The notes under the pieces: model-generated
What the model saw: the letters and a program-made list of their open reading frames with translations, nothing else
Database searches by the model: none
Told to the model about the DNA's origin: nothing
Position numbers and translations under genes: made by a program
Shown: positions 1-5,199 of the stretch, piece after piece
Numbering within the stretch: the first letter of the stretch is position 1
How the letters are laid out: every line of letters starts with the position of its first letter
Assembly (NCBI GenBank): GCA_023253615.1
Contig: JALRFZ010000655.1
Location: 1 to 5,199 of the forward strand
DNA length: 5,199 bases
Reading direction: 5' to 3'
Origin: Verrucomicrobiales bacterium
Lineage (GTDB): Bacteria; Verrucomicrobiota; Verrucomicrobiia; Verrucomicrobiales; DEV007

Positions 1-140
1 TGATCTTCACGGCGACGAACCACGAGGCGCTCGGCACGCTGCGCGTCGCGATGGTCTGGTTCATCCTGCCGATCACGGCGCTGACCTTGATCGTCATCAC
101 CGTCCGGGAGATCACCCTGAAGAAAAAGTCGCTATCGTGA
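1..140 (+). CDS. C-terminal end of an unidentified membrane protein (partial)
   Basis: An open frame (first full codon at 3) runs from the left edge to a TGA at 138-140 and gives the last 45 residues of a protein. Visible residues 14-34 form one strongly hydrophobic stretch (AMVWFILPITALTLIVITV), preceded by an arginine and followed by a basic tail, REITLKKKSLS. That is the pattern of a final transmembrane helix with a cytoplasmic, positively charged C-terminus. I do not recognise the family: 45 residues are too few, and no diagnostic motif is present. The stop lies 28 bp before the transporter start at 169, on the same strand and with no terminator-like hairpin between, so the two genes may be co-transcribed. 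A multi-pass transporter or respiratory membrane protein are both possible. Confidence 0.6.
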   Translation, partial: IFTATNHEALGTLRVAMVWFILPITALTLIVITVREITLKKKSLS

Positions 141-168
141 GCAGGGGACGGGGCTTAGGATTGCCGCC

Positions 169-1317
169 ATGGCGACGCCTCTCTCCAGTCTCCGCAAGGC
201 GGCCCGCACCGACCAGATCGTCGTGCTGGCGGCGCTGGCGCTGGTCGTCGTCGGGTGTTTCTTTGTTCTGAAGCCCTTTCTTTCGGCCCTGCTCTGGGCC
301 GTCATCCTCACCTTCTCGAGTTGGCCGGCCTTCCGTGTCCTCCTTGGTTGGGTGCGGGGACGCCGCACCCTCGCGGCCTTCCTCATGACCTTCGCGATCG
401 CGCTCGTCCTCCTCGTACCCTCGGTCGTGATCGTACTCACCCTCGCCGGTGATGTGCGCGAGTTTGCCGCGACGACGGTGGCCTGGGTGCGGCAGGGGCC
501 GCCGTCGCCGCCCGAGTGGCTAGCGAGAGTCCCGTGGGTGGGGGAGGAATTGATCGCGATGTGGAAGGAATACGCGGCCGACAGCAAGCAACTCCTCGTC
601 GCGGCGGAGCAATTCATCGATCCGCTCACCTCGTGGCTCCTCGCCATCGGCACGGCGCTCGGGCGCGGCGTGCTCGAGCTCTCCCTGAGCATGTTCCTCG
701 CCTTCTTCTTTTTCCGCGACGGGGCCAAGCTCGGCGACCGCGCTCTCGCCGTGGCACGGCGGCTCGCCGGAGACCGTGGCGACCACCTCCTCCGCGAAGT
801 GGCCGGGGGCACGATCCGCGGCGTGGTCTACGGCATCCTCGGCACGGCCATGGCGCAGGGGCTCATGGCGTGGGTGGGCTTCACGATCGCGGGGGTGCCC
901 GCCGCGGTGCTTCTCGGGCTGCTCACCTTCCTCATCTCGGTGATCCCGATGGGCCCTCCCCTGATCTGGATCCCGGCGTCGATCTGGGTTTTTCAAAACG
1001 GGTCCGTCGGCATGGGCATCTTCATGCTCCTTTGGGGCGCCCTCGGAATCAGCTCGATCGACAATTTCATCCGCCCCCTCATCATCAGTCAGGGAAACAA
1101 GATGCCCTTCGTGCTCATTTTCATGGGAGTGCTGGGAGGCGGTCTCGCCTTCGGGCTGATCGGGATTTTCCTCGGGCCGACCTTGCTCGCGGTCAGCTTC
1201 CGGCTGGGCGAGGAGTGGCTCGCCTACCGCAAACAGGCGGAGAATGGGGGAGGGCCGGAGAATCCGCCTGCCGATGACTCGCCTCAGGCTTTGCCGCAGG
1301 CTTTGCCGGGACCGTGA
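169..1317 (+). CDS. AI-2E family transporter (PerM/YdiK-like, UPF0118), 382 aa
   Basis: This is a multi-pass inner-membrane protein of the AI-2E transporter (PerM, DUF20/UPF0118) family. Members include E. coli YdiK, PerM and TqsA; TqsA is linked to autoinducer-2 export and others to ion exchange, so the substrate here is unknown. Hydrophobic segments lie at about residues 16-34, 36-55, 67-92, 155-182, 217-240, 243-272, 280-295 and 312-343. A soluble stretch at about 93-150 matches the family's loop between the third and fourth helices. Diagnostic motifs are the region around GVVYGILGTAMAQG (218-231), the LISVIPMGPPLIWIP segment (255-269), SIDNFIRPLIIS (296-307) and GVLGGGLAFGLIGIFLGP (320-337). 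These resemble YdiK most closely. The length is close to the family's usual 350-400 residues. The start is supported by AGGA at 157-160, eight bases before the ATG. The C-terminal 25 residues are polar and Pro/Gln-rich. The gene converges on the next gene with 8 bp between stops. Confidence 0.93.
   Translation: MATPLSSLRKAARTDQIVVLAALALVVVGCFFVLKPFLSALLWAVILTFSSWPAFRVLLGWVRGRRTLAAFLMTFAIALVLLVPSVVIVLTLAGDVREFAATTVAWVRQGPPSPPEWLARVPWVGEELIAMWKEYAADSKQLLVAAEQFIDPLTSWLLAIGTALGRGVLELSLSMFLAFFFFRDGAKLGDRALAVARRLAGDRGDHLLREVAGGTIRGVVYGILGTAMAQGLMAWVGFTIAGVPAAVLLGLLTFLISVIPMGPPLIWIPASIWVFQNGSVGMGIFMLLWGALGISSIDNFIRPLIISQGNKMPFVLIFMGVLGGGLAFGLIGIFLGPTLLAVSFRLGEEWLAYRKQAENGGGPENPPADDSPQALPQALPGP
1285..1308 (+). 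repeat. Perfect 12-bp tandem duplication in the transporter C-terminus
   Basis: The unit CAGGCTTTGCCG occurs twice head to tail (1285-1296 and 1297-1308). It is in frame and encodes QALPQALP at residues 373-380, just before the final Gly-Pro and stop. It lies in the non-conserved polar tail, so it probably reflects replication slippage without a functional role. It could vary in copy number between strains. Confidence 0.85.
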
Positions 1318-1325
1318 GCTCCGGA

Positions 1326-2108
1326 TCAACCGGTGGTCGGCTCATTCCATGCCGGATCGCCATACCGCGAGACGACGAGGTCTTCGCCCGCGGCGAGGAG
1401 ACCTTTCCGGATTTCTTCCCCCAGAGACATGGTCGAGAGCGCGAGACCGGCGAGAAAAGACGCCACCCACGGAGCGTCGGGAGATCGCATTCCCTCCGGG
1501 AGGCGCACGCTGCCCTGGTGAAGAAACGCGCCCCGGCTGCGGCGTTGAGCGCCGCCAGCGATCTTGCGTCCCGTGGCCGGATCGACCAGATCCCAGGGCA
1601 CCGGATGGGTGAAACAGGGGCCTGTCCGGCCCGCGTGTCCGGCGGCCACGGTCTCGAGAGACATCCCGGCACCGGTGAGTGCCCCGGCGAGCGCGCCGTG
1701 GATCCAGCGGTAGCGCTCGGCCGAGGAGGCGGGGAGGGAGGCGTCTCTCGCCGCGGTCGCCGGCACCGCGAGCGCGAAGGTGACGTCCTCGCCGTGCTCC
1801 ACGAGACCACCGCCGGTGAAGCGTCGCACCCTCCCCGTTCCGCCGGATGGGGGAGCCGTCCGGGGATCTCCGGTCCCACGGTCTGGAAAGTATCCCGTCG
1901 TGATCGCGGGATGATCCCACGTGTAGAGACGGATCGCGGCTTGCCCCGATCCCATCGACCAATCGAGCAAGGCTTCGTCGAGCGCCATGTTTGCGGCGGC
2001 CCCGCGATGATCCCCGTCGCACCAGACGTGCAGGACCGCGAGGGAGGGCAGCGTTGCTTCGGGACCATGCGGAGCCATCCGGCCGCCAGCGTGACCCGCA
2101 ATCGCCAC
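1326..2108 (-). CDS. Lipoate-protein ligase A / octanoyltransferase (LipM-like) family protein
   Basis: This belongs to the BPL/LplA/LipB cofactor-transferase fold (PF03099), which moves octanoate or lipoate onto carrier lysines of GcvH and the E2 subunits of 2-oxoacid dehydrogenases in the cytoplasm. Family landmarks, numbered from the GTG, are NMALDEALL (40-48), RLYTWDHPAITTGYF (60-74), VRRFTGGG (94-101), GRKIAGGAQRR with Lys182 (180-190), LHQGS (196-200) and a terminal YGDPAWN (249-255). Cys165 in GPCFTHPVPWDLV aligns from memory with the catalytic Cys150 region of Bacillus subtilis LipM (VCFDAPSWYELV), and YxxxxWN matches LipM's end. That favours an octanoyl-ACP:protein transferase over an ATP-dependent ligase. 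The start is uncertain. The GTG at 2108 gives 260 aa; an ATG at 2078 gives 250 aa and fits the family's short N-terminus better. Neither has a strong Shine-Dalgarno. LplA-type ligase activity remains possible. Confidence 0.88.
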   Translation of the reverse strand: MAIAGHAGGRMAPHGPEATLPSLAVLHVWCDGDHRGAAANMALDEALLDWSMGSGQAAIRLYTWDHPAITTGYFPDRGTGDPRTAPPSGGTGRVRRFTGGGLVEHGEDVTFALAVPATAARDASLPASSAERYRWIHGALAGALTGAGMSLETVAAGHAGRTGPCFTHPVPWDLVDPATGRKIAGGAQRRSRGAFLHQGSVRLPEGMRSPDAPWVASFLAGLALSTMSLGEEIRKGLLAAGEDLVVSRYGDPAWNEPTTG

Positions 2109-2126
2109 CTTCGCAAATAAAAGCGG

Positions 2127-2156
2127 TTGTCATCCCCGGAGAGCGGTGTTTCTTAG
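2127..2156 (+). promoter_or_regulatory. Candidate sigma-70-type promoter for tRNA-Leu
   Basis: TTGTCA at 2127-2132 matches the -35 consensus at five of six positions. A weak -10-like TCTTAG lies at 2151-2156 after an 18-bp spacer (three of six matches). This places transcription start roughly ten bases before the mature tRNA 5' end at 2176, a sensible leader length. The 67-bp spacer is shared with the divergent lipoyl-transferase gene, whose own promoter I cannot define. The call rests mainly on the -35 match and location. Confidence 0.3.
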
Positions 2157-2175
2157 CGGCTCGCTTCGGCCCGCT

Positions 2176-2257
2176 GCTCACGTGGCGGAATTGGTAGACG
2201 CGCTAGATTCAGGATCTAGTGGGGCGACCCGTGGAGGTTCGAGTCCTCTCGTGAGCA
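2176..2257 (+). tRNA. tRNA-Leu (anticodon CAG)
   Basis: This is a complete class II tRNA that decodes CUG. The acceptor arms GCTCACG (2176-2182) and CGTGAGC (2250-2256) pair perfectly at seven positions, with discriminator A at 2257. The D-arm region carries TTGGTAGA. The anticodon stem is CTAGA/TCTAG around loop TTCAGGA, with CAG at 2210-2212. A long variable arm at about 2220-2232 has a GGG/CCC stem, as expected for leucine tRNA. The T-arm is GGAGG-TTCGAGT-CCTCT, with one G-T closing pair. CCA is not encoded: CTT follows the discriminator, so CCA must be added by tRNA nucleotidyltransferase. A T6 run (2259-2264) follows almost immediately. Confidence 0.97.
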
Positions 2258-2273
2258 CTTTTTTCCGAGTCCC

Positions 2274-2307
2274 GGCGGGGCGGATGATTCCGAAGATCCT
2301 CCCCGCC
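2274..2307 (+). terminator. GC-rich stem-loop between tRNA-Leu and ubiE (possible terminator)
   Basis: GGCGGGG (2274-2280) pairs perfectly with CCCCGCC (2301-2307). A C/T mismatch follows, and the stem then continues as GGAT (2282-2285) with ATCC (2296-2299), closing a 10-nt loop. It would be very stable. Only TTT follows (2308-2310), so as an intrinsic terminator it is weak. It could instead stabilise the 3' end of the tRNA precursor or form part of the ubiE leader. The T6 run at 2259-2264 lies before the hairpin, so it cannot be its U-tract. Confidence 0.4.
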
Positions 2308-2357
2308 TTTCCGGGCGGCCGGCGTCCGCGACGACGCTCCTTCCGTATCCTCGTCCG

Positions 2358-3086
2358 ATGCCCTCCCGCAACCAGGATCAAAACCCCGAGTTCGTTCACC
2401 GGGCCTTTTCGTCGATCGCAAAACGTTACGTCCTCACCAATCACGTCCTGAGTCTCGGCATTGACGTGCTCTGGAGGAAAAAAGTCGCCCGCCATGTGAG
2501 GGAATGCGGCGCCCGCCTCATCCTCGATGTCGCGACCGGCAGCGGCGATCTCGCCCGCGCCGTGCTCGACGGCGTGCCCGGAGCCCGCGTCATCGGCAGC
2601 GACTTCTGCGCCCCCATGCTCGCCGAGGCGCGGAAGCGGGGCCTCGACGACCTCATCGTCTGCGACGGGCTCGCCCTGCCCTTCCGCGACGCCACCTTCG
2701 ACGCCCTCACGATCGGATACGGGCTCCGCAACATGGCCGACTGGTCGGCCGCCCTCCGCGAGTTCGCCCGTGTCCTCAAGCCCGGCGGAGCCCTCGTCGT
2801 GCTCGATTTCTCCCTCCCCGCCGCGCCGCTGCTCCGCGCTCCCTACCGATTTTATCTCCATCATCTCCTCCCACGGGTCGCGGGCTGTCTTACCGGAAAC
2901 CGCGAGGCTTACGCCTACCTCGGCGATTCGATCGAGCGTTTTCCCTCCGGTCCAGCCATGCTCGCGCTGATGGAGTCGGCCGGGTTTTCCTCGCCCCGCT
3001 GGGAGCCCCAGTGGGGGGGCATCAGCAGCGTTTATGTCGCGACGCGGGCCGGAGCCGGCCAAGGGGAAGCGCCGACGCGGGAGTGA
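2358..3086 (+). CDS. ubiE: Ubiquinone/menaquinone biosynthesis methyltransferase UbiE/MenG, 242 aa
   Basis: This SAM-dependent C-methyltransferase acts late in quinone synthesis, methylating demethylmenaquinone to menaquinone (MenG) and, in ubiquinone makers, also the benzoquinol intermediate (UbiE). Visible motifs are FSSIAKRYVLTNHVLSLG (17-34), SAM motif I LDVATGSGDLA (56-66), GSDFCAPML (80-88), CDGLALPF (102-109), the family signature TIGYGLRN (118-125), REFARVLKPGG (134-144) and YLGDSIERFP (187-196). The family usually has Asp in RYD; here it is RYV. The length is normal for the family (about 230-250). The last dozen residues are a non-conserved polar tail. The ATG has no recognisable Shine-Dalgarno; TATCCT at 2346-2351 is a weak -10-like box 6 bp before it, so leaderless translation is conceivable. 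No other menaquinone gene is visible. I infer the menaquinone role from the proposed lineage; the sequence alone does not separate MenG from UbiE. Confidence 0.94.
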   Translation: MPSRNQDQNPEFVHRAFSSIAKRYVLTNHVLSLGIDVLWRKKVARHVRECGARLILDVATGSGDLARAVLDGVPGARVIGSDFCAPMLAEARKRGLDDLIVCDGLALPFRDATFDALTIGYGLRNMADWSAALREFARVLKPGGALVVLDFSLPAAPLLRAPYRFYLHHLLPRVAGCLTGNREAYAYLGDSIERFPSGPAMLALMESAGFSSPRWEPQWGGISSVYVATRAGAGQGEAPTRE

Positions 3087-3184
3087 GCTATCGTGTGGTC
3101 AGGAAATTACGATTTTCCAGACTTTCCATCGTCAGTGATGGGTGAATCCGGCGAAGAAACCTTCCGCCGCGAAAAATTCTTGTC

Positions 3185-3224
3185 GTCCTTTCTGTCACAA
3201 GGACTGGAGGCGCGACAAAGCCTC
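3185..3224 (+). other. Two adjacent small inverted repeats in the exoprotein leader
   Basis: GTCCTT (3185-3190) pairs with AAGGAC (3199-3204) around an 8-nt loop. Two bases later GAGGC (3207-3211) pairs with GCCTC (3220-3224), also around an 8-nt loop. They lie in the 277-bp stretch between ubiE and the exoprotein (3087-3363), which is about 49% GC by hand count over 3121-3360. No T-run follows either, so they are not standard terminators. A weaker GGAAA/TTTCC pair sits at 3102-3118. I see no protein gene or recognised riboswitch in this spacer. Confidence 0.35.
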
Positions 3225-3278
3225 ATGAACTCGGCGTGAAAAAAGGTGAAATTTGCATTTACAAGCGCCTCCGATGCT

Positions 3279-3312
3279 GTCATCCCATTACGGTTTATAC
3301 CTTTGGGATGAC
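3279..3312 (+). promoter_or_regulatory. Perfect 9-bp inverted repeat upstream of the exoprotein gene
   Basis: GTCATCCCA (3279-3287) and TGGGATGAC (3304-3312) are exact reverse complements separated by 16 bp, ending 51 bp before the ATG at 3364. The spacer is AT-rich and contains TATACC (3296-3301), which matches a -10 box at four of six positions. No good -35 box is seen at the usual distance. The arrangement could be a dimeric repressor operator spanning a promoter, or an mRNA hairpin. No T-run follows, so an intrinsic terminator is unlikely. The symmetry is certain; the function is inferred. Confidence 0.45.
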
Positions 3313-3363
3313 GGCGTGGAAAAGAGTTCGCTCCTTCCTCGCCAACCTGTGTTTTTTGAATCC

Positions 3364-5199
3364 ATGAATGCCATCGCCCCCTCTCTCCGCCGGAACCTGT
3401 TCTTCCAGGTCCTGGTTCTGGTGTCACTCACCCCCGGACTGATCCTCTTCCCGATGAAGTTGGATGCGAATCCCCAGGGTGCCAATGTGGTCGCCGGGCA
3501 GGTTCAATTCAATGGCCTGGGAACATCCCGGTTGGACATCAACAACCTCACTCGAGGAGGGAACGTTCAAGGGAATGGGCGAGCCATCATCAACTGGCAA
3601 TCGTTTTCCATCGGAGCGAACGAGGCGACCTACATCAATCAGGGTGCCCGTGGCTTCACGATGAACCGGGTTGTTTCCGGAAATCCGACCGAAATTTATG
3701 GTCTTCTCAAGGCAAATAACGGTGGCGTCGCGGTGATCAACCCGAACGGCATCGTCGTGGGGCAGGGAGGCACGGTCGATGTCGCGGGCATGCTGACGAT
3801 GTCGACCCTCGACATCTCCGATCGCGATTTTCTCAATGGCGGTCGCGACCGCTACCGCGGCAATACGAATGCCGGTGTCGTGAACTACGGAGCCATCTCC
3901 AGCTCGGGCGGCGATGTCGTCCTCCTCGGTAACTTCCTCCAGAATGCGGGTTCGGTCTCCGCACCCGCGGGCACCGTCGCCTTCGGGGCCGGTGGCGACA
4001 TCGTCGTCGATACGGCCGGTGGAGCGACGATCTCCGTGAAGTCCGGTGCCAGTGGCGGCAATGTCGGGATCGACAACAGCGGTACGGTCAACGCCGCCGC
4101 CGCCGAACTCAAGGCGCACGGCAACGTCTACGCCCTCGCCATCAAGAACGACGGTCTCGTCCGGGCGAGCGGCTACAATTTCCGGGGCGGACGCCTCACT
4201 CTCAGCGCCGGTCCGCAGGGCCGCATCGTCAACACCGGCAATCTCGAGGCGCGCCAGAGCGATGGCTCGGGTGGGCGCATCGAGGTCAGTGGCGGCGACA
4301 TCGAACTCGGCTCCAGCGGCCCTGGCCAAGGGCAGCTCGATGCCTCGGGTGCGGCTGGCATGGCCGGTGGCAGCGTGCAGGTGAGCGGGGCGAACGTCAC
4401 TCTCGCCGACGGGGCTGCCGTGCGTGTCGGCGGATCCGCCGCGGGCAGCGCCAATCTTTCCGGCACCGGCACGACCCTCATCAATGGAGCGGTCGATGCC
4501 ACCAGCACCGCTGCGATCGGTGGCAACATCACCGTGGAAGGTCGTAACATCGCCGTTGGCAACACCGCGGCGATCGATGCCTCGGGTGCCGCCGGGGGTG
4601 GCAACGTCCAGATCGGGGGTGGCTTCCAGGGTCGCGATGCCACGATCCGCAATGCCGAATCCCTCCGGGTCGATGACGGCGCGTCCATCGCCTCCAATGG
4701 GGTCGAGTCCGGCCGCGGCGGCAATATCATCCTCTGGTCCGATGTGGACACGGTCTTCGCCGGTGCTCTCTCCGCCACCGGGGTCACGCGCGGTGGTTTC
4801 GCCGAGATCTCCGGCAAGGACACGCTTTCGGTGACCGGCGACGTCGATCTTTCCTCGACCTCCGGCGTGGGCGGCGACCTGCTTCTCGATCCGACCAACA
4901 TCACCATCACCGCGACGGGCGCGGCAGGCATCGGTGGCAGCACCATCAGCAACGTGTGGCTTTCGAGCCAGCTCGACGCCGGCAACAATGTCATCATCTC
5001 GACGAATTTCGGCGGCGCCGAGCGTGGCAACATCACCGTCGGGCGCGCCACCACCACCACCGAATCGGTCGCCGACCGGGTTGAATGGTATCAGGATTCC
5101 GCCGGCACGCCCGGAGGCACCCTTTCGCTGCTCGCCACCAGAGACATTTCCTTCAATTCCTCCGTCCGCAGCGCCGGCCACGGGGGGATCAACATCGTC
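3364..5199 (+). CDS. Filamentous haemagglutinin-type TPS exoprotein, N-terminal 612 residues (open at right edge)
   Basis: This is a secreted or surface-anchored TpsA-like protein, as in adhesins and haemolysins exported by an outer-membrane TpsB partner. Residues 1-35 form a signal peptide: basic n-region with RR at 9-10, hydrophobic core 12-30, likely cleavage after LDA (35). The haemagglutination-activity/TPS domain follows (36-150): NPQGANVVAGQ, INWQSFSIG (76-84), MNRVVSG (100-106), IYGLLKANNGG (111-121), the hallmark INPNGIVVGQ (125-134) and VDVAGMLTMST (138-148). Residues 172-612 are Gly/Asn/Ser/Thr-rich, with short hydrophobic strands typical of a right-handed beta-helix. They include NVYALAIKNDG (254-264), GGNIILWSD (452-460), FAEISGKDTLSVTG (479-492) and GGDLLLDPTNITI (503-515), patterns common in long FHA-like proteins. 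There is no cysteine in 612 residues. The ATG at 3364 is chosen because it puts the signal peptide at the N-terminus; an in-frame ATG at 3274 would add 30 residues. Neither has a Shine-Dalgarno. The C-terminus and any TpsB lie beyond the window. Confidence 0.92.
   Translation, partial: MNAIAPSLRRNLFFQVLVLVSLTPGLILFPMKLDANPQGANVVAGQVQFNGLGTSRLDINNLTRGGNVQGNGRAIINWQSFSIGANEATYINQGARGFTMNRVVSGNPTEIYGLLKANNGGVAVINPNGIVVGQGGTVDVAGMLTMSTLDISDRDFLNGGRDRYRGNTNAGVVNYGAISSSGGDVVLLGNFLQNAGSVSAPAGTVAFGAGGDIVVDTAGGATISVKSGASGGNVGIDNSGTVNAAAAELKAHGNVYALAIKNDGLVRASGYNFRGGRLTLSAGPQGRIVNTGNLEARQSDGSGGRIEVSGGDIELGSSGPGQGQLDASGAAGMAGGSVQVSGANVTLADGAAVRVGGSAAGSANLSGTGTTLINGAVDATSTAAIGGNITVEGRNIAVGNTAAIDASGAAGGGNVQIGGGFQGRDATIRNAESLRVDDGASIASNGVESGRGGNIILWSDVDTVFAGALSATGVTRGGFAEISGKDTLSVTGDVDLSSTSGVGGDLLLDPTNITITATGAAGIGGSTISNVWLSSQLDAGNNVIISTNFGGAERGNITVGRATTTTESVADRVEWYQDSAGTPGGTLSLLATRDISFNSSVRSAGHGGINIV
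4337..4589 (+). repeat. Spaced 16-bp direct repeat inside the exoprotein (DASGA units)
   Basis: TCGATGCCTCGGGTGC occurs at 4337-4352 and again at 4574-4589, 237 bp (79 codons) apart and in the same frame. It encodes the DASGA core in LDASGAAGMAGG and IDASGAAGGGNV (residues 326-330 and 406-410). Similar but diverged Gly-rich turns lie elsewhere in the protein. This fits duplication of beta-helix modules. It is not a mobile-element repeat. Confidence 0.5.

Noticed and set aside
520..1329. A 269-codon minus-strand open frame across the transporter gene
   Set aside because: The translation is highly charged and repetitive (Glu/His/Arg-rich) with no recognisable motif, and the plus strand encodes a well-conserved transporter there.
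1315..1344. A possible bidirectional terminator at the convergent gene ends (TGAGC...GCTCA with inner CCGG/CCGG)
   Set aside because: The arms are only 4-5 bp, are interrupted, and have no T-run on either strand.
1314..2120. A 268-codon plus-strand open frame opposite the acyltransferase
   Set aside because: The minus strand carries the ordered family motifs (RRFTGGG, GRKIAGGAQ). The plus-strand translation is Arg/Gly-rich with no motif, so it is a shadow.
3207..3250. A GACAAAGCC stretch resembling part of a c-di-GMP-I (GEMM) riboswitch upstream of an adhesin-like gene
   Set aside because: The flanking GEMM features (GGGCAAACC before, and the second conserved GGUAGGUAGC-type arm after) are absent, so the resemblance is a short chance match.
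3241..3260. A sigma-54-like GG...TGC element in the exoprotein leader
   Set aside because: The GG and GC are 8 bases apart, where the sigma-54 consensus needs 10.
2128..3286. A shared 9-mer, TGTCATCCC, upstream of the tRNA (2128-2136) and in the exoprotein leader (3278-3286)
   Set aside because: Many 9-mer pairs are expected by chance in 5 kb, and only the second copy belongs to an inverted repeat, so a common operator is not supported.
3424..5181. A 585-codon open frame on the minus strand opposite the exoprotein gene
   Set aside because: Its translation is a low-complexity Gly/Ala/Asp/Arg mix with no domain. It mirrors the biased third positions of the high-GC plus-strand gene, which has clear TPS motifs. 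It is a shadow frame.
1..5199. CRISPR array, insertion sequence, integrase or phage genes
   Set aside because: No regularly spaced repeats, transposase or integrase motifs, or terminal inverted repeats were seen. The tRNA 3' end is not duplicated in the window, so there is no sign of an integrated element.

Overview
The window is high-GC bacterial DNA with four recognisable protein genes, one tRNA and the tail of a fifth gene. By hand count the housekeeping genes reach about 70-77% GC in places, while the leader at 3121-3360 is about 49%. The mix of a menaquinone-type UbiE/MenG, a LipM-like acyltransferase, a tRNA without encoded CCA, few clear Shine-Dalgarno sites and a large filamentous-haemagglutinin-type exoprotein fits a Gram-negative, possibly Verrucomicrobiota-like, bacterium. 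That placement is inference; no marker here settles it.

Layout. Positions 1-140 hold the C-terminal end of an unidentified membrane protein on the plus strand. After 28 bp comes a complete AI-2E/PerM (YdiK-like) transporter (169-1317), probably in the same transcript. It converges, with only 8 bp between stops, on a minus-strand lipoate-protein ligase/octanoyltransferase family gene (1326-2108). This protein keeps the LipM-type cysteine, the RRxTGGG motif and the GRKIAGGAQ lysine motif. A 67-bp divergent spacer separates that gene from tRNA-Leu(CAG) at 2176-2257. The tRNA is followed by a T6 run and a GC-rich stem-loop, then by ubiE/menG (2358-3086).

The second half is different. A 277-bp AT-richer leader (3087-3363) carries several short inverted repeats, the best being a perfect 9-bp arm pair at 3279-3312. 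It precedes the start of a large secreted protein (3364 to beyond 5199). This protein has a signal peptide, a filamentous-haemagglutinin N-terminal two-partner-secretion (TPS) domain, and then Gly/Asn/Ser/Thr-rich beta-helix sequence. No stop or C-terminus lies inside the window, so its full size and its secretion partner are not visible.

Functionally, the lipoyl-assembly enzyme and UbiE/MenG belong to central metabolism (lipoylated dehydrogenase complexes and respiratory quinone), and the tRNA is a housekeeping gene. I see no operon logic linking them to the exoprotein. I do not see a convincing undescribed system. The most informative leads are the exoprotein with its structured leader, and the LipM-like active site.
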